The notes beneath the pieces are model-generated. The model was given only the letters and a program-made list of their open reading frames with translations, did not search any database and was not told the origin of the DNA. From Luteibacter sp. dw_328 (GTDB taxonomy: Bacteria > Pseudomonadota > Gammaproteobacteria > Xanthomonadales > Rhodanobacteraceae), in contig NZ_JAAVUW010000005.1 of NCBI RefSeq assembly GCF_018449605.1, forward strand, positions 1 through 64,000: 64,000 bases of DNA, read 5' to 3'. Numbering within the stretch: the stretch's first letter is position 1; every line of letters starts with the position of its first letter. The translations under genes were made by a program, and so were the position numbers. Below, one piece after another: positions 1 through 8,679 of the stretch.

Positions 1-450
1 GATCTGCCGAACGACCAGAAGCATCAGCTGCGCATCTACGGTACTTACGCGCCGAACGATGAGTGGGCGTTCTCGACCGTTACCCGTATCGCCTCGGGCT
101 ACCCGGTCAGCTGCATCGGTACCCGCCCGGACTCCGTCGGTGGCGATCCGTACCAGTATGGCGCCGCTTACTTCTACTGCAATGGCCAGCCCGCCCCGCG
201 CGGCAGCTTCGGCCGGACACCGTGGACGTACAACGTGGACCTGAGCGTCGCCTGGAAGCCGGCCTTCGCCGACCACAAGCTCACGCTTTCGGCCGACGCA
301 TTCAACGCATTGGGTAAGCAGCGCGTTACCCAGTACTACGAGTACGGCGAAACCGACAGCGGCACGCCGGATCCGCAATACAAGCGTGCCCGTTCGTTCT
401 CCGATCCGCGCACCATCCGCCTCGGAGCTCGCTACGACTTCACGCTGTAA
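1..450 (+). CDS. TonB-dependent receptor, C-terminal part (Oar-like)
   Basis: The gene enters from the left edge, so only the last 149 residues are visible. They read as the final strands of an outer-membrane beta-barrel: alternating aromatic and polar residues, a predicted extracellular loop with two cysteines (IGT...FYCNG), the stretch DAFNALGKQRV and a terminal strand ending YDFTL. This fits the C-terminus of Oar-type TonB-dependent receptors, which are abundant in Xanthomonadales and import large substrates using TonB energy. The substrate cannot be read from this fragment. A strong intrinsic terminator follows 57 bases after the stop. Confidence 0.75.
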   Translation, partial: DLPNDQKHQLRIYGTYAPNDEWAFSTVTRIASGYPVSCIGTRPDSVGGDPYQYGAAYFYCNGQPAPRGSFGRTPWTYNVDLSVAWKPAFADHKLTLSADAFNALGKQRVTQYYEYGETDSGTPDPQYKRARSFSDPRTIRLGARYDFTL

Positions 451-506
451 CGAAAACGCTTAGCTATATCGCATAACAACAACAGCAAAGCATTTCCCCG
501 GATATT

Positions 507-537
507 GGCCGCTCTAGATGGAGCGGCCTTTTTTTTT
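507..537 (+). terminator. Intrinsic terminator of the receptor gene
   Basis: An 8-bp perfect stem (GGCCGCTC / GAGCGGCC) with a six-base loop is followed directly by nine T residues. It lies just downstream of the TonB receptor stop codon. Confidence 0.9.
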
Positions 538-544
538 GCATCAT

Positions 545-624
545 GTGGGAGCCGCTTCAGCGGCGATGGGCGCTTACCGGAACATGGGCCGCTGCCGCGG
601 GTTCGCCGATGAATCGGCTCCTAC
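545..624. repeat. Inverted pair of GTAG-type REP elements
   Basis: Copy 1 (545-567, head on the plus strand) has core GAGCCGCTTCAGCGGC. Copy 2 (603-624, head on the minus strand) has core GAGCCGATTCATCGGC. Each is a short imperfect palindrome with a GTAG/GTGG head. The head of copy 2 supplies the TAG stop codon of the EamA gene. Confidence 0.85.
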
Positions 625-1508
625 CGTGCTGCGATGGTCTGCTGCTTCCGGAGATAGGGTGCGCAGACGAAGATCGCTACACCCGTCAGCATCACCGCCG
701 CCCCGATCCACACACCCGTTGCGAAGTGCTCATCGAAGGCGAGATAAGAAGTGACGATGCCCGATACCGGCACGATCAGCGACAGCGGCGCGACACTGGC
801 CGCGGGATACTTCTTCATCAGGTTATTCCAGACCATATAGCCGAACACCGTGGTGACATACGCCTGGAAAAGCACCGAACCGATCGCTGCCCATGACACG
901 CCGTGCGACAGCGCGACGAACGGCGCCGCCCCCTCGCTCACGTAGGTCAGCACGAACAATACGGGCGCTGAGAACACACTCGACCACGCCACGAAGGCCA
1001 TCATGTCTTTCGGCTTGTGCCGTTTCACGATGAGATTGCAGACGCTCCAGCTGACGGCCGCGAGTAACACGAGCACGACACCGAGCGTCGTCGATGTTCC
1101 GCTCGTGGCATGTATGACCACCAGCAATCCGGCGGCGGCAACAAGCATGCCCACCAGCTGCGGCGCACGCATCCGTTCACGCAGTACCACGGCGCTCAAG
1201 ATTACGGTGAAGAACGCGCTGAACTGCAGCACCAGCGATGACAGTCCGGGCGACATGCCCTTGGACATCGCCAGATTCACGACCCACCACAGGCCGACGC
1301 CGAAGAGCAGGCCATACGCTGCGAGGGAGGGAAGCGGCACATCGCGCGGCCGCGGCAGGAACAGGATCAGCGGGAATGCCGTGAAGGCGAACCGTAACCC
1401 GGTGAGCAGAAAAGGATCGAGGTCACGCAAGCCGACCTCGATCACCGAGAAGTTACTGCCCCAGATGAGGGTGACGACGATGCCTAGAATGAGATCACGT
1501 GGTTTCAT
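621..1508 (-). CDS. EamA-family (drug/metabolite) transporter
   Basis: The 295-residue protein is almost entirely hydrophobic, with about ten membrane segments arranged as two EamA repeats. The first begins near residue 5 (LILGIVVTLIWGSNF) and the second near residue 145 (VLVLLAAVSWSVCNL). This is the standard layout of inner-membrane DMT exporters of metabolites or amino acids; the substrate is unknown. Most likely it works as a dimer and uses ion gradients, as known for the family. The start is the ATG at 1508. The stop codon TAG is formed by the GTAG head of a REP element, so the C-terminus may have been set by that element. Confidence 0.85.
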   Translation of the reverse strand: MKPRDLILGIVVTLIWGSNFSVIEVGLRDLDPFLLTGLRFAFTAFPLILFLPRPRDVPLPSLAAYGLLFGVGLWWVVNLAMSKGMSPGLSSLVLQFSAFFTVILSAVVLRERMRAPQLVGMLVAAAGLLVVIHATSGTSTTLGVVLVLLAAVSWSVCNLIVKRHKPKDMMAFVAWSSVFSAPVLFVLTYVSEGAAPFVALSHGVSWAAIGSVLFQAYVTTVFGYMVWNNLMKKYPAASVAPLSLIVPVSGIVTSYLAFDEHFATGVWIGAAVMLTGVAIFVCAPYLRKQQTIAAR

Positions 1509-1543
1509 TTACTTCCTTGTCTGATGAGACGAGGCCAGCACCC

Positions 1544-1567
1544 ATCGCCGCTGAAGCGGCTCCTACA
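1544..1567 (-). repeat. GTAG-type REP element
   Basis: Single copy with head on the minus strand and the CTTCAG-type core. It lies between the EamA start and the end of the AMP nucleosidase gene, 24 bases from the latter's stop codon. Confidence 0.85.
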
Positions 1568-1591
1568 GAATGCGCGAGTTACCCTACTTTC

Positions 1592-2380
1592 TCAGTCGGC
1601 GGAATCGTCTTCGAACCGTAGGTGCTTCACGCTCCGGCCATGGCGCCGCACTAGCTTCAGTGCCTCGATGCCTACCTTGATATGCCGCTCGACATAGTTG
1701 GCGGTGACGACCGCATCACTGCTTTCAGTTTTCACGCCCTCGGGAATCATGGGCTGGTCGGAGACCAGGAGCAGGGCGCCGCAGGGAATGTGGTTGGCGA
1801 AGCCCGCGGCGAAGATCGTCGCCGTTTCCATGTCGATGGCCATGCTGCGCGTGCGACGCAGGTAGTCCTTGAAGGCTTCGTCGTGTTCCCAGACCCGGCG
1901 ATTGGTCGTGTAGACCGTGCCTGTCCAGTAGTCATGGCCAAGGTCGCGAATCATCGTCGACACGGCACGCTGGAGCTGGAAGGCCGGGAGGGCCGGCACC
2001 TCGGGAAGCAGGTAGTCGTTCGAGGTGCCCTCACCGCGGATCGCTGCGATGGGCAGGATCAGGTCGCCGATTGAGTTTTTTCTCTTCAGGCCGCCGCACT
2101 TGCCGAGGAAGAGGACGGCCTCCGGCGCGATGACACTGAGCAGATCCATCACCGTGGCAGCGTTGGGGCTACCCATGCCGAAGTTGATCAGGGTGATGCC
2201 GTCGGCCGTGGCGTTAGGCATGGGACGGTCGCGGCCCCGCACTTCCACGCCATGGTCGAGGGCGAAGCGTTCGACGTAATGGCCGAAGTTGGTCAGCAGG
2301 ATGTGCTGGCCGAAGGCCTCCAGGGGGGTGCCCGTATAGCGGGGCAGCCAGTTGGAGACGATCTCGTTCTTGGTTTTCAT
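1592..2380 (-). CDS. amn: AMP nucleosidase (short form)
   Basis: This 262-residue protein belongs to the PNP/UDP phosphorylase superfamily. It shows the substrate-site signatures LINFGMGSPNAATVMDLL (about 64-81), FLGKCGGL (about 91-98) and the late acidic motif MAIDMETATIFAAG (about 182-195), where the glutamate contacts the ribose. The length fits the short AMP nucleosidases, which lack the extra N-terminal domain of the E. coli enzyme. The reaction would be AMP + water to adenine + ribose 5-phosphate in cytosolic purine salvage. A related nucleoside phosphorylase is the alternative. The start ATG at 2380 has no strong ribosome-binding site. Confidence 0.8.
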   Translation of the reverse strand: MKTKNEIVSNWLPRYTGTPLEAFGQHILLTNFGHYVERFALDHGVEVRGRDRPMPNATADGITLINFGMGSPNAATVMDLLSVIAPEAVLFLGKCGGLKRKNSIGDLILPIAAIRGEGTSNDYLLPEVPALPAFQLQRAVSTMIRDLGHDYWTGTVYTTNRRVWEHDEAFKDYLRRTRSMAIDMETATIFAAGFANHIPCGALLLVSDQPMIPEGVKTESSDAVVTANYVERHIKVGIEALKLVRRHGRSVKHLRFEDDSAD

Positions 2381-2581
2381 GGGGAGCCCGGTTGCGCAAG
2401 CGCCGGCGGAGGCGGAGGGCTGCCTTCACGGACCGACGGCGCGGTTACCGGCGACGCCACGCCGGCGGAGTGCCAAATTCATTCGGGCAAGTGTAGCATC
2501 CGGCCCAAGCGGGGCGAGATGGAACGCAGCGGGCGTTTCGGGTGCCGCTGGGCCAAAGGCCTTCGACGGGGGTAGTACCCG

Positions 2582-3526
2582 ATGCGAATCGGTGTAGCGA
2601 TTGATGCGGCCTGTGACGTGCCGCAGGATTTCCTGGAACGCAACGGCATCGCCGTGATGCCGATTACCGTGAAGGTCGACGGCCAGAAGTTCAAGGACGA
2701 CCGTGACCCGGTCGAGATCCAGCGTTTCCGCGACCAGAAGCTCGGCAGCAAGAGCCACTCGGGCGAAACCGAGCCCAGTTCGGTCGAGGACGTGCAGAAC
2801 CTGTTCCTGGACCGCCTGGTCAAGGATTACGACTGCGTCGTTTGCCTGACCATCATGGCCACGCGCAGTCCGATCCACGACAACGTGATCAAGGCCAGTT
2901 TCGCCATCCTGAAGAACTACCGCCCTATCCGCGAGGCGGCGGGGATCACCGGACCGTTCCTGATGCGAGTGGTCGATACGCGCAACATCTTCGCCGGCTC
3001 CGGCCCGGTGGTGGCCGAAGCCGTGCGCATGATCCAGTCCGGCAAGTCGCCGGCCGAGGTACGCGAACGGGTGGCGCACATCGCCGACTGCTCCTACGGC
3101 TACATGCTGCCCCGCGATCTCAACTACCTTCGTTCCCGAGCCCGCAGCAAGGGTGACCGCAGCGTCAGCTTCATGAGTTCCATGCTGGGCACCGCCCTGG
3201 ACATCAAGCCGATCCTGCGCGCCCATCGCGGCGAGACCGGCCCGGTCGGCAAGGTGCGCGGCTTCGACCACGGCGCCCAGGTGCTGTTCGACTATGCGTC
3301 CAAGCGCGTCCAGGCCGGGCTGCTCGTGCCCTCGCTGTCGCTGAGCTACGGCGGCGACCTCGAGGAGATGCGCGCGTTGACGGGTTACCACGCCCTCACG
3401 CGCGTCTGCGGCGATGCCGGCGTCGAGATCCTGGAAAGCCCGATGAGCATCACCGGCATGGTCAACGTCGGCGAAGGCGCCATGACCCTCGGGTTTGCGT
3501 CCGAAGACCACGTCGCGGACTTCTGA
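2582..3526 (+). CDS. DegV-family fatty-acid-binding protein
   Basis: The 314-residue protein starts with the DegV signature (IGVAIDAACDVP, residues 3-14) and contains a central SHSGETEPSS segment, where a bound acyl headgroup normally sits. In Firmicutes, DegV/FakB proteins present fatty acids to the kinase FakA. In proteobacteria the role is less clear, and no fakA partner is visible here. Two bases separate its stop from the DUF4124 gene, so the two are probably co-transcribed. A GGGGG tract about 8-12 bases upstream supports the ATG at 2582. Confidence 0.8.
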   Translation: MRIGVAIDAACDVPQDFLERNGIAVMPITVKVDGQKFKDDRDPVEIQRFRDQKLGSKSHSGETEPSSVEDVQNLFLDRLVKDYDCVVCLTIMATRSPIHDNVIKASFAILKNYRPIREAAGITGPFLMRVVDTRNIFAGSGPVVAEAVRMIQSGKSPAEVRERVAHIADCSYGYMLPRDLNYLRSRARSKGDRSVSFMSSMLGTALDIKPILRAHRGETGPVGKVRGFDHGAQVLFDYASKRVQAGLLVPSLSLSYGGDLEEMRALTGYHALTRVCGDAGVEILESPMSITGMVNVGEGAMTLGFASEDHVADF

Positions 3527-3528
3527 GC

Positions 3529-4176
3529 ATGCGTTGCACGGTGTACGCGCTCGCCGCCCTGGCCTTCGCGGCCACGAGTGGCGTGAGCGCGGAGACCGTC
3601 TACAAGTGCCTGGCTGGCGGGCAGACGATCTACCAGCAGACGCCGTGCGCGAAAAGCCAGCGGCAGGAGACACTCCAACTGGAGGACTCCGCGCCGGCCA
3701 GTGGCCAGGTCGCGCCGATGCCCGACGCGCCTCGGCGAGACGATGCAACTTCAGATCCTCCGCCACCTCAATCCCAGCCGTTGCCGCCTCCGCCGCGGAT
3801 GTTCGGCTGCATCCGTGCAACGGACGGCAAACCGTACACCAGCGCGGATGGCAATCCGCAGCCCTACCTCGCGCCCCTCGGTGTGCTCGGTGTCGCTGGC
3901 GGGTCACTGTCCGATACCTACGGTAACCCCAACTCCGCCGTGGCCTCGGCCCCGGAGCTCAACCGCGGCAAGGGCAATGTCGGCGCCATCGCGACGAGCA
4001 ACTACGTCTGGGTGCAGGACCAGTGTCGGGAACTCAGCCCCGCGGAAACCTGCCAGGCATTGCGCAGCGAGTCGGAAGCGACGCAACGGCAGATCCGCAA
4101 CGCGTTCAAGAGTGACCGTCCACCGCTGGACGCGAAGGACGCACGCCTTCGCAGCCAGTTGCAGTCGTGCCCTTGA
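3529..4176 (+). CDS. DUF4124 periplasmic protein
   Basis: The 215-residue protein has a Sec signal peptide (MRCTVYALAALAFAATSGVSA, cleavage after residue 21). A short DUF4124 domain follows (ETVYKCLAGGQTIYQQTPCA), with two conserved cysteines. The middle is proline-rich (about 75-90), and the C-terminal half has several cysteines that could form disulfides. DUF4124 proteins are common in Xanthomonadales envelopes and have no settled function. It follows degV by two bases, which suggests co-transcription. Confidence 0.75.
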   Translation: MRCTVYALAALAFAATSGVSAETVYKCLAGGQTIYQQTPCAKSQRQETLQLEDSAPASGQVAPMPDAPRRDDATSDPPPPQSQPLPPPPRMFGCIRATDGKPYTSADGNPQPYLAPLGVLGVAGGSLSDTYGNPNSAVASAPELNRGKGNVGAIATSNYVWVQDQCRELSPAETCQALRSESEATQRQIRNAFKSDRPPLDAKDARLRSQLQSCP

Positions 4177-4188
4177 GGCGACGCCCCG

Positions 4189-4641
4189 TCACGCCTCGAC
4201 GGGGCGATGCTTTACGAAGCGGCGCGAGTCCGTACCGTAGCCCAGCGATTCGTAGAACCGATGCGCCTCGGGGCGGTGGTTTCCGCTGGTCAGGTCCACT
4301 CGTGCCGCGCCGGATGCCCAGCTCCATTGTTCTGCCGCGACCATGAGTGCCGTGCCGATACCTTGACGCTGGTGGCCGTCACGAATGGACAGCGCCGTGA
4401 CGCGTGCGAGGTGCCCCGGCGCGTGGAAGAGTGGCGTGATGTGAACACTGACGACACCGACGATGAGCACCCCATGGCACGCGACGAGAACGGCATCGGA
4501 CTGTTCGCCGAATGCCGCCAGCTTTGCCCGGACCAGGTCGGCCGAGGCGCCATAGCCGAGCGACTGCAGGCAGATCGCGACCTGGTTTGCATCGGCCATT
4601 TCCGCCCGACGAATGCGCAAGGACATCGTTTCATCGTTCAT
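4189..4641 (-). CDS. GNAT-family N-acetyltransferase
   Basis: This 150-residue single-domain protein carries the acetyl-CoA binding motif A (HQRQGIGTALM, about 94-104) and the typical C-terminal ending RFYESLGYGTDSRRF. The acceptor substrate cannot be predicted from sequence. Two in-frame ATG codons (4641 and 4626) are possible; the upstream one is used here. It lies 77 bases downstream of the SDR gene on the same strand, so read-through from that gene is likely. Confidence 0.8.
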   Translation of the reverse strand: MNDETMSLRIRRAEMADANQVAICLQSLGYGASADLVRAKLAAFGEQSDAVLVACHGVLIVGVVSVHITPLFHAPGHLARVTALSIRDGHQRQGIGTALMVAAEQWSWASGAARVDLTSGNHRPEAHRFYESLGYGTDSRRFVKHRPVEA

Positions 4642-4718
4642 TATCGACTCCCCGTAGACCTTCGTAACGATGCCCGCATCGTCTGGCGTTGTCCGGGCGG
4701 GACCGTGACAAACGCCGG

Positions 4719-5501
4719 TCAGAATCCGTAACGAAGAAAACCACCGTCCACGGCGACGATCTCACCGGTGACATAGCTCGACGCCGGCATGCAGAGGAAG
4801 GCCACGGCGCCCGCCACTTCCTCGGGCTCACCGATGCGTCCCATCGGCGTGCGGTCGAGCACCTCTTCGAGATACTCCGCGTTGGCGAGCGCCGGCTCAC
4901 TGCGCTGCGTGCGGATGTACCACGGCGCGACGGCGTTGACGCGAATGCCGTCTTCCGCCCATTCCACGGCAAGGTTGCGCGTCAGCTGGTGCAACGCGGC
5001 CTTCGTCATGCCGTACGGAGACCCGGTACGCACATGCGTGATGCCGGAGACCGAGCCGATGTTTACGATGGCCGCATTCGCATGCTGCACCAGGTGGGGA
5101 TACGCCGAGCGGCACATCTCGTACGCCGAGAAGACATTGAGTTCGAAGAGTTGCCGGTATTCCTCCGGTTCGTAGTCGAGCGTGGCGCGCGGTGTGTTGC
5201 CTCCGACGTTATTCACCAGGATGGAAAGATTCACCTCCAGGTCGGCTACCCAGTCGAACACGGCAAGCCGGTCTTCCTCGTCGGCCAGGTCGGCGGCCAT
5301 GGCGAGAATCTCGACATCGGGGCACTCCTCGGCGAGTTCGTCGCGCACTTCCTCCAGTTGAAGCTCGTCGCGGGCCACTAGCAACACGTCGGCACCGAGA
5401 ACAGCGAGCTCACGCGCGCAGGCGTAACCGATGCCCTTGCTGGCTCCGGTCACAAGGGCAGTACGCCCGTCGAGGCGCCAGCTACTGAGTCGTGGGTGCA
5501 T
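4719..5501 (-). CDS. SDR-family oxidoreductase (tropinone-reductase-like)
   Basis: A 260-residue classical short-chain dehydrogenase. It has the cofactor motif TGASKGIG (18-25), the NNVGG structural motif (about 96-100) and the active-site Ser/Tyr/Lys set in [18 protein letters not shown]. It ends in the canonical [17 protein letters not shown], where the loop after VDGG lines the substrate site. Such enzymes reduce carbonyl groups with NAD(P)H. The nearest plant/bacterial relatives are called tropinone reductase-like, but the true substrate is unknown. It is divergent from the ABC ATPase gene, with 90 bases between the starts. Confidence 0.85.
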   Translation of the reverse strand: MHPRLSSWRLDGRTALVTGASKGIGYACARELAVLGADVLLVARDELQLEEVRDELAEECPDVEILAMAADLADEEDRLAVFDWVADLEVNLSILVNNVGGNTPRATLDYEPEEYRQLFELNVFSAYEMCRSAYPHLVQHANAAIVNIGSVSGITHVRTGSPYGMTKAALHQLTRNLAVEWAEDGIRVNAVAPWYIRTQRSEPALANAEYLEEVLDRTPMGRIGEPEEVAGAVAFLCMPASSYVTGEIVAVDGGFLRYGF

Positions 5502-5591
5502 GAGTGGTCTCCGTCTATGAGCGAATCGTACCGCGTGCCTGCCTTGCGACGAAGGGTTGAGCGCAACACGCCCTTACGACAGGATGGACCG

Positions 5592-6392
5592 ATGAACGAT
5601 CACGACACCCTGCTTTCCATCGACCGTGCCACGGTGTTGCGTGAAGACCGGAGGCTGCTCGACGCCCTCTCGCTGTCGATCGCACCCGGTCAGCACACAG
5701 CCATCCTGGGCCCGAACGGCTCGGGCAAATCCACCCTGGTCAAGCTGGTCGAACGACGGTTGTATCCGATTGTCCATGCGGACGGCTCGCCGGTCGTCCG
5801 TGTGTTCGGGCGCGACCGCTGGAGCGTGGCCGAACTGCGCTCCCTGCTCGGCGTGGTGTCGTCCGACCTGCGCCGCGAGTTCGAAGCCAGCAACGAACAA
5901 GCCTTGAATGCCGTGCTTTCCGGATTCTTCGCGTCCATGACGCTCTGCCTCGACCATATCGTGGACGAGGCCATGCGCCACCGTGCCGCCGAGGCACTGG
6001 CACGCGTCGGTGCGGTGCACCTCGCCGAACGGGATGTGTCGACGCTGTCCACCGGCGAAGCCCGAAGGGTGCTGATTGCCCGGGCGCTAGTTCATCGCCC
6101 GCGTGCGTTGCTCCTGGACGAGCCCTGCGCCGGACTCGATCCGGGTACCCGGCGCCGCTTCCTCGACCTGCTCAGCGAACTGGCGCGCGAGGGCACCACC
6201 TTGCTGCTGGTGACCCATCACGTGGAGGAAATCGTGCCGGAGATCGGTCACGTGGTGATGTTGCGAGAGGGCCGCCTCTTCGACCAGGGCCCAAAGGAAC
6301 GCCTGCTCGCCGACGACCGCCTCTCGGAACTCTTCGGGTGGGAGATGGAAGTGGAACGGGGCAACGGTTTCTACGGTGCGCGATTGCGCTGA
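5592..6392 (+). CDS. Stand-alone ABC transporter ATP-binding protein (YlmA/ModF-like)
   Basis: A 266-residue single ABC domain: Walker A GPNGSGKST (about 38-46), signature LSTGEARRVLIARAL (about 152-166), Walker B RALLLDEPCAGLD (about 170-182) and the switch histidine in LLLVTHH. No permease gene is adjacent. ATPases of this YlmA type usually stand alone and may be regulatory or translation-associated rather than transport proteins. The ATG at 5592 is preferred because AGGA lies 7 bases upstream; an in-frame extension to 5496 would overlap the divergent SDR promoter. Confidence 0.8.
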   Translation: MNDHDTLLSIDRATVLREDRRLLDALSLSIAPGQHTAILGPNGSGKSTLVKLVERRLYPIVHADGSPVVRVFGRDRWSVAELRSLLGVVSSDLRREFEASNEQALNAVLSGFFASMTLCLDHIVDEAMRHRAAEALARVGAVHLAERDVSTLSTGEARRVLIARALVHRPRALLLDEPCAGLDPGTRRRFLDLLSELAREGTTLLLVTHHVEEIVPEIGHVVMLREGRLFDQGPKERLLADDRLSELFGWEMEVERGNGFYGARLR

Positions 6393-6439
6393 CCGGCAAC
6401 GCGAGAGAGACTCGGTATGTCTCTTAAGGCTGACCTGCC

Positions 6440-6658
6440 ATGACCCGCACCCTTTTGCTGCTCACGCTCCTCCTCGCCTGTGCTGCCTGTTCAAAACCGG
6501 CGGCACCGACACCACAGCAACCGCCGACGCCGCAGGCCCGCGTTTCGACGCCCTGGGATGCCATGGAGGCGCAGAAGAAGAAAGCGGAGGACGTGCAGAA
6601 GACCGTCGACGAACAGGCGAAGAAGCAACGTGAGGCTGTCGATGCGCAGACGCTGTGA
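6440..6658 (+). CDS. Small predicted lipoprotein
   Basis: The 72-residue protein starts with a leucine-rich signal (MTRTLLLLTLLLACAAC). Cys17, in the context CAAC|S, fits a lipobox. A proline-rich linker follows (APTPQQPPTPQ), then a charged helix rich in Lys, Gln and Glu (about 43-70) that could form a coiled coil. No family was recognised. It is 47 bases after the ABC ATPase gene and may be co-transcribed with it. Confidence 0.6.
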   Translation: MTRTLLLLTLLLACAACSKPAAPTPQQPPTPQARVSTPWDAMEAQKKKAEDVQKTVDEQAKKQREAVDAQTL

Positions 6659-6679
6659 TGCTCTGTTGCACCCTGCCCG

Positions 6680-6702
6680 GTAGGAGCCGATTCATCGGCG
6701 AA
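6680..6702 (+). repeat. GTAG-type REP element
   Basis: Single copy with head on the plus strand and the ATTCAT-type core. It sits between two convergent genes and ends 4 bases from the sppA stop codon. Confidence 0.85.
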
Positions 6703-6706
6703 GCTT

Positions 6707-8626
6707 TTAGCGCGGCGAACAGAAGCAGTAAGCGTAAACGTGCGGCTTGCCCGCCTCGGCCGTGCGGAACAACGCGAACTCCGGTGCAAGGCGCGGCAGC
6801 TCGGCGACCCAGCTCGGCAGGCGCAGACCCCACGACAACGCAACGTGCGTTTCCGAGCTGTCGCCGACGTTGGTCAGGAAGCGCTCGAAGGCACCCATCG
6901 GCTTCTCGGCGTAGCGCACCGTGAAGTCCTTGCCGAGCTTGGCCTGCTGCGCGGCATCGCGAATGGCATCGTCGAGGCTGCCGAGTTTATCGACCAGGCC
7001 GCGATCGAGCGCTTGCTGGCCTGTCCACACGCGACCCTGCGCGATCGCATCGATAGCTGCGAAATCCTTCCCGCGGGCCTTGGCGACATTGCCCACGAAG
7101 TCGCGATAACCCTTGTCGATGATGCTCTGGATGAGGATGCTCACCTTCGGATCGAGCGGACGCGTGATATCGAACGCGCCTGCAAGCGGACTCGTGGCGA
7201 CGCCGTCGCTCTTCACGCCGATCTTGGCCAGCGTATCGGGCACCGTATAGAACATGCCGAAGATGCCGATCGAACCGGTGATGGTGTTCGGCTCCGCATA
7301 AATGCGATTGGCATTCATGGAAATCCAGTAACCGCCGCTTGCGGCGACATCGCCCATCGAGACGATCACGGGAATGCCCGCCGCGCGTGTCAGCTCTACT
7401 TCACGGCGAATCTGTTCGGCGGCGTAGACTTCGCCGCCCGGCGAATTCACGCGCAGCACCAGTGCACGGGTGCGGCGATCGGCACGCACGGTACGGATCA
7501 AAGCGGCCGTGGTATCGCCGCCAATACTGCCCTGCGCCTGCTTGCCGCCGGTGATCTCGCCTTCGGCGACGACCACCGTGACGCCCGGATCGGTCTGCAG
7601 CATGTCGGTGGTGGAGAGTCCGCGGTCGGCGAGGTAACCGTCGAGTTCGACCTGTCGGAAGCCCTGGTCCTTCTTGCCGGCGGGCACGCCGCTCTCGCGC
7701 AGCATCTGCACGAACTGCTGTTCGGTGGCGATGCCGTCAGCGAGTTTTTCCTGCACGGCCAGATCGGCGAGGCTGCCATGGGCGTCACGCACGCGTTCGG
7801 CGAGGTTGTCCACATCGCCGCGCAGCGTGGCCGGCGCGATATGGCGCAGTTTCGCCACTTCGTCGATCCAGGTCGTCCAGAGTCCGCCGAGCCAGTAGGC
7901 ATCAGCTTCCTTCGACTCAGGCGAGGCGTGATCGAGGATGAATGGCTCGGCCGCACTTTTGAACTGACCGACGCGGAACAGGTGCACTTCAACGCCGAGC
8001 TTGTCGAGGAGGTCCTTGTAGAACAGGCGGTAGTTCGCAAGGCCCGTGGCCATCACGCCGCCCTGCGGATCGACGTATAGCTTGTCCGCGTGCGCGGCGA
8101 GGTAGTACTGGCCCTGTTCAAGGCTCACGGCCCAGGCGAGCACCGGCTTGCCTGCGGCACGGAAGCGATCCAGAGCCGCTCCCACTTCGCGCAGCGCAGC
8201 GAATCCGCCTGCCTGCAGCTTGTCGGTACGCAGCACGATCTGGCTGATCCGGCTGTCTTTCGTGGCGGCATCGATCGCACGCACCAGGTCGCGCACCTGC
8301 ACCTGCTTCACGCCATCGCCGGACATCCGCGAGATGGCTCGCGAGAGCCCATCGGCGCTGTACTGCTCGACCAGCGCCCCCTCGGGCGCCAGGACCAGCA
8401 CGGTCTTGTCCTGCACCGCGCTCGTATGGCCACTGACCATAAGCGCGATCAGGAAAACCGCAAGCAGCCCGAAGAAGATCACGTTGATGATGACCAGCCG
8501 GGTGATGTTGATGCCCCGACCGAGGCCGCGCAGGAACCGGCCGAAACCGCCTCCGCGCCGCGGCGGCGGAACGGGTTGCGGGCGACCTGGCAGGGGCGGC
8601 GGCGTGACGTCGTGACGGTCCGGCAT
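6707..8626 (-). CDS. sppA: Signal peptide peptidase SppA, 67K type
   Basis: The 639-residue protein is a membrane-anchored serine peptidase. A proline-rich cytosolic start is followed by one membrane segment (about 41-64, LVIINVIFFGLLAVFLIALMV), then two tandem S49 domains. The catalytic lysine is expected in the N-terminal domain (VGQFKSAAEPF). The catalytic serine is in the C-terminal domain (GDVAASGGYW), with the nearby NSPGGEV motif. It degrades cleaved signal peptides at the periplasmic face of the inner membrane. The length fits the full double-domain form of E. coli rather than the short archaeal/Bacillus form. Confidence 0.93.
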   Translation of the reverse strand: MPDRHDVTPPPLPGRPQPVPPPRRGGGFGRFLRGLGRGINITRLVIINVIFFGLLAVFLIALMVSGHTSAVQDKTVLVLAPEGALVEQYSADGLSRAISRMSGDGVKQVQVRDLVRAIDAATKDSRISQIVLRTDKLQAGGFAALREVGAALDRFRAAGKPVLAWAVSLEQGQYYLAAHADKLYVDPQGGVMATGLANYRLFYKDLLDKLGVEVHLFRVGQFKSAAEPFILDHASPESKEADAYWLGGLWTTWIDEVAKLRHIAPATLRGDVDNLAERVRDAHGSLADLAVQEKLADGIATEQQFVQMLRESGVPAGKKDQGFRQVELDGYLADRGLSTTDMLQTDPGVTVVVAEGEITGGKQAQGSIGGDTTAALIRTVRADRRTRALVLRVNSPGGEVYAAEQIRREVELTRAAGIPVIVSMGDVAASGGYWISMNANRIYAEPNTITGSIGIFGMFYTVPDTLAKIGVKSDGVATSPLAGAFDITRPLDPKVSILIQSIIDKGYRDFVGNVAKARGKDFAAIDAIAQGRVWTGQQALDRGLVDKLGSLDDAIRDAAQQAKLGKDFTVRYAEKPMGAFERFLTNVGDSSETHVALSWGLRLPSWVAELPRLAPEFALFRTAEAGKPHVYAYCFCSPR

Positions 8627-8679
8627 CTAAGCGGGTTCCTCGAAGGTTGTGTCGAGCGTAGCGCGTCGGCGCGGCGGCA

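Noticed and set aside
545-624. REP repeats as a possible CRISPR array
   Set aside because: The copies are palindromic, few per site, irregularly spaced and often inverted, unlike CRISPR repeats.
2426-3907. A long minus-strand frame across degV and DUF4124
   Set aside because: It is antisense to two recognised genes, with no motif and a composition typical of shadow frames.
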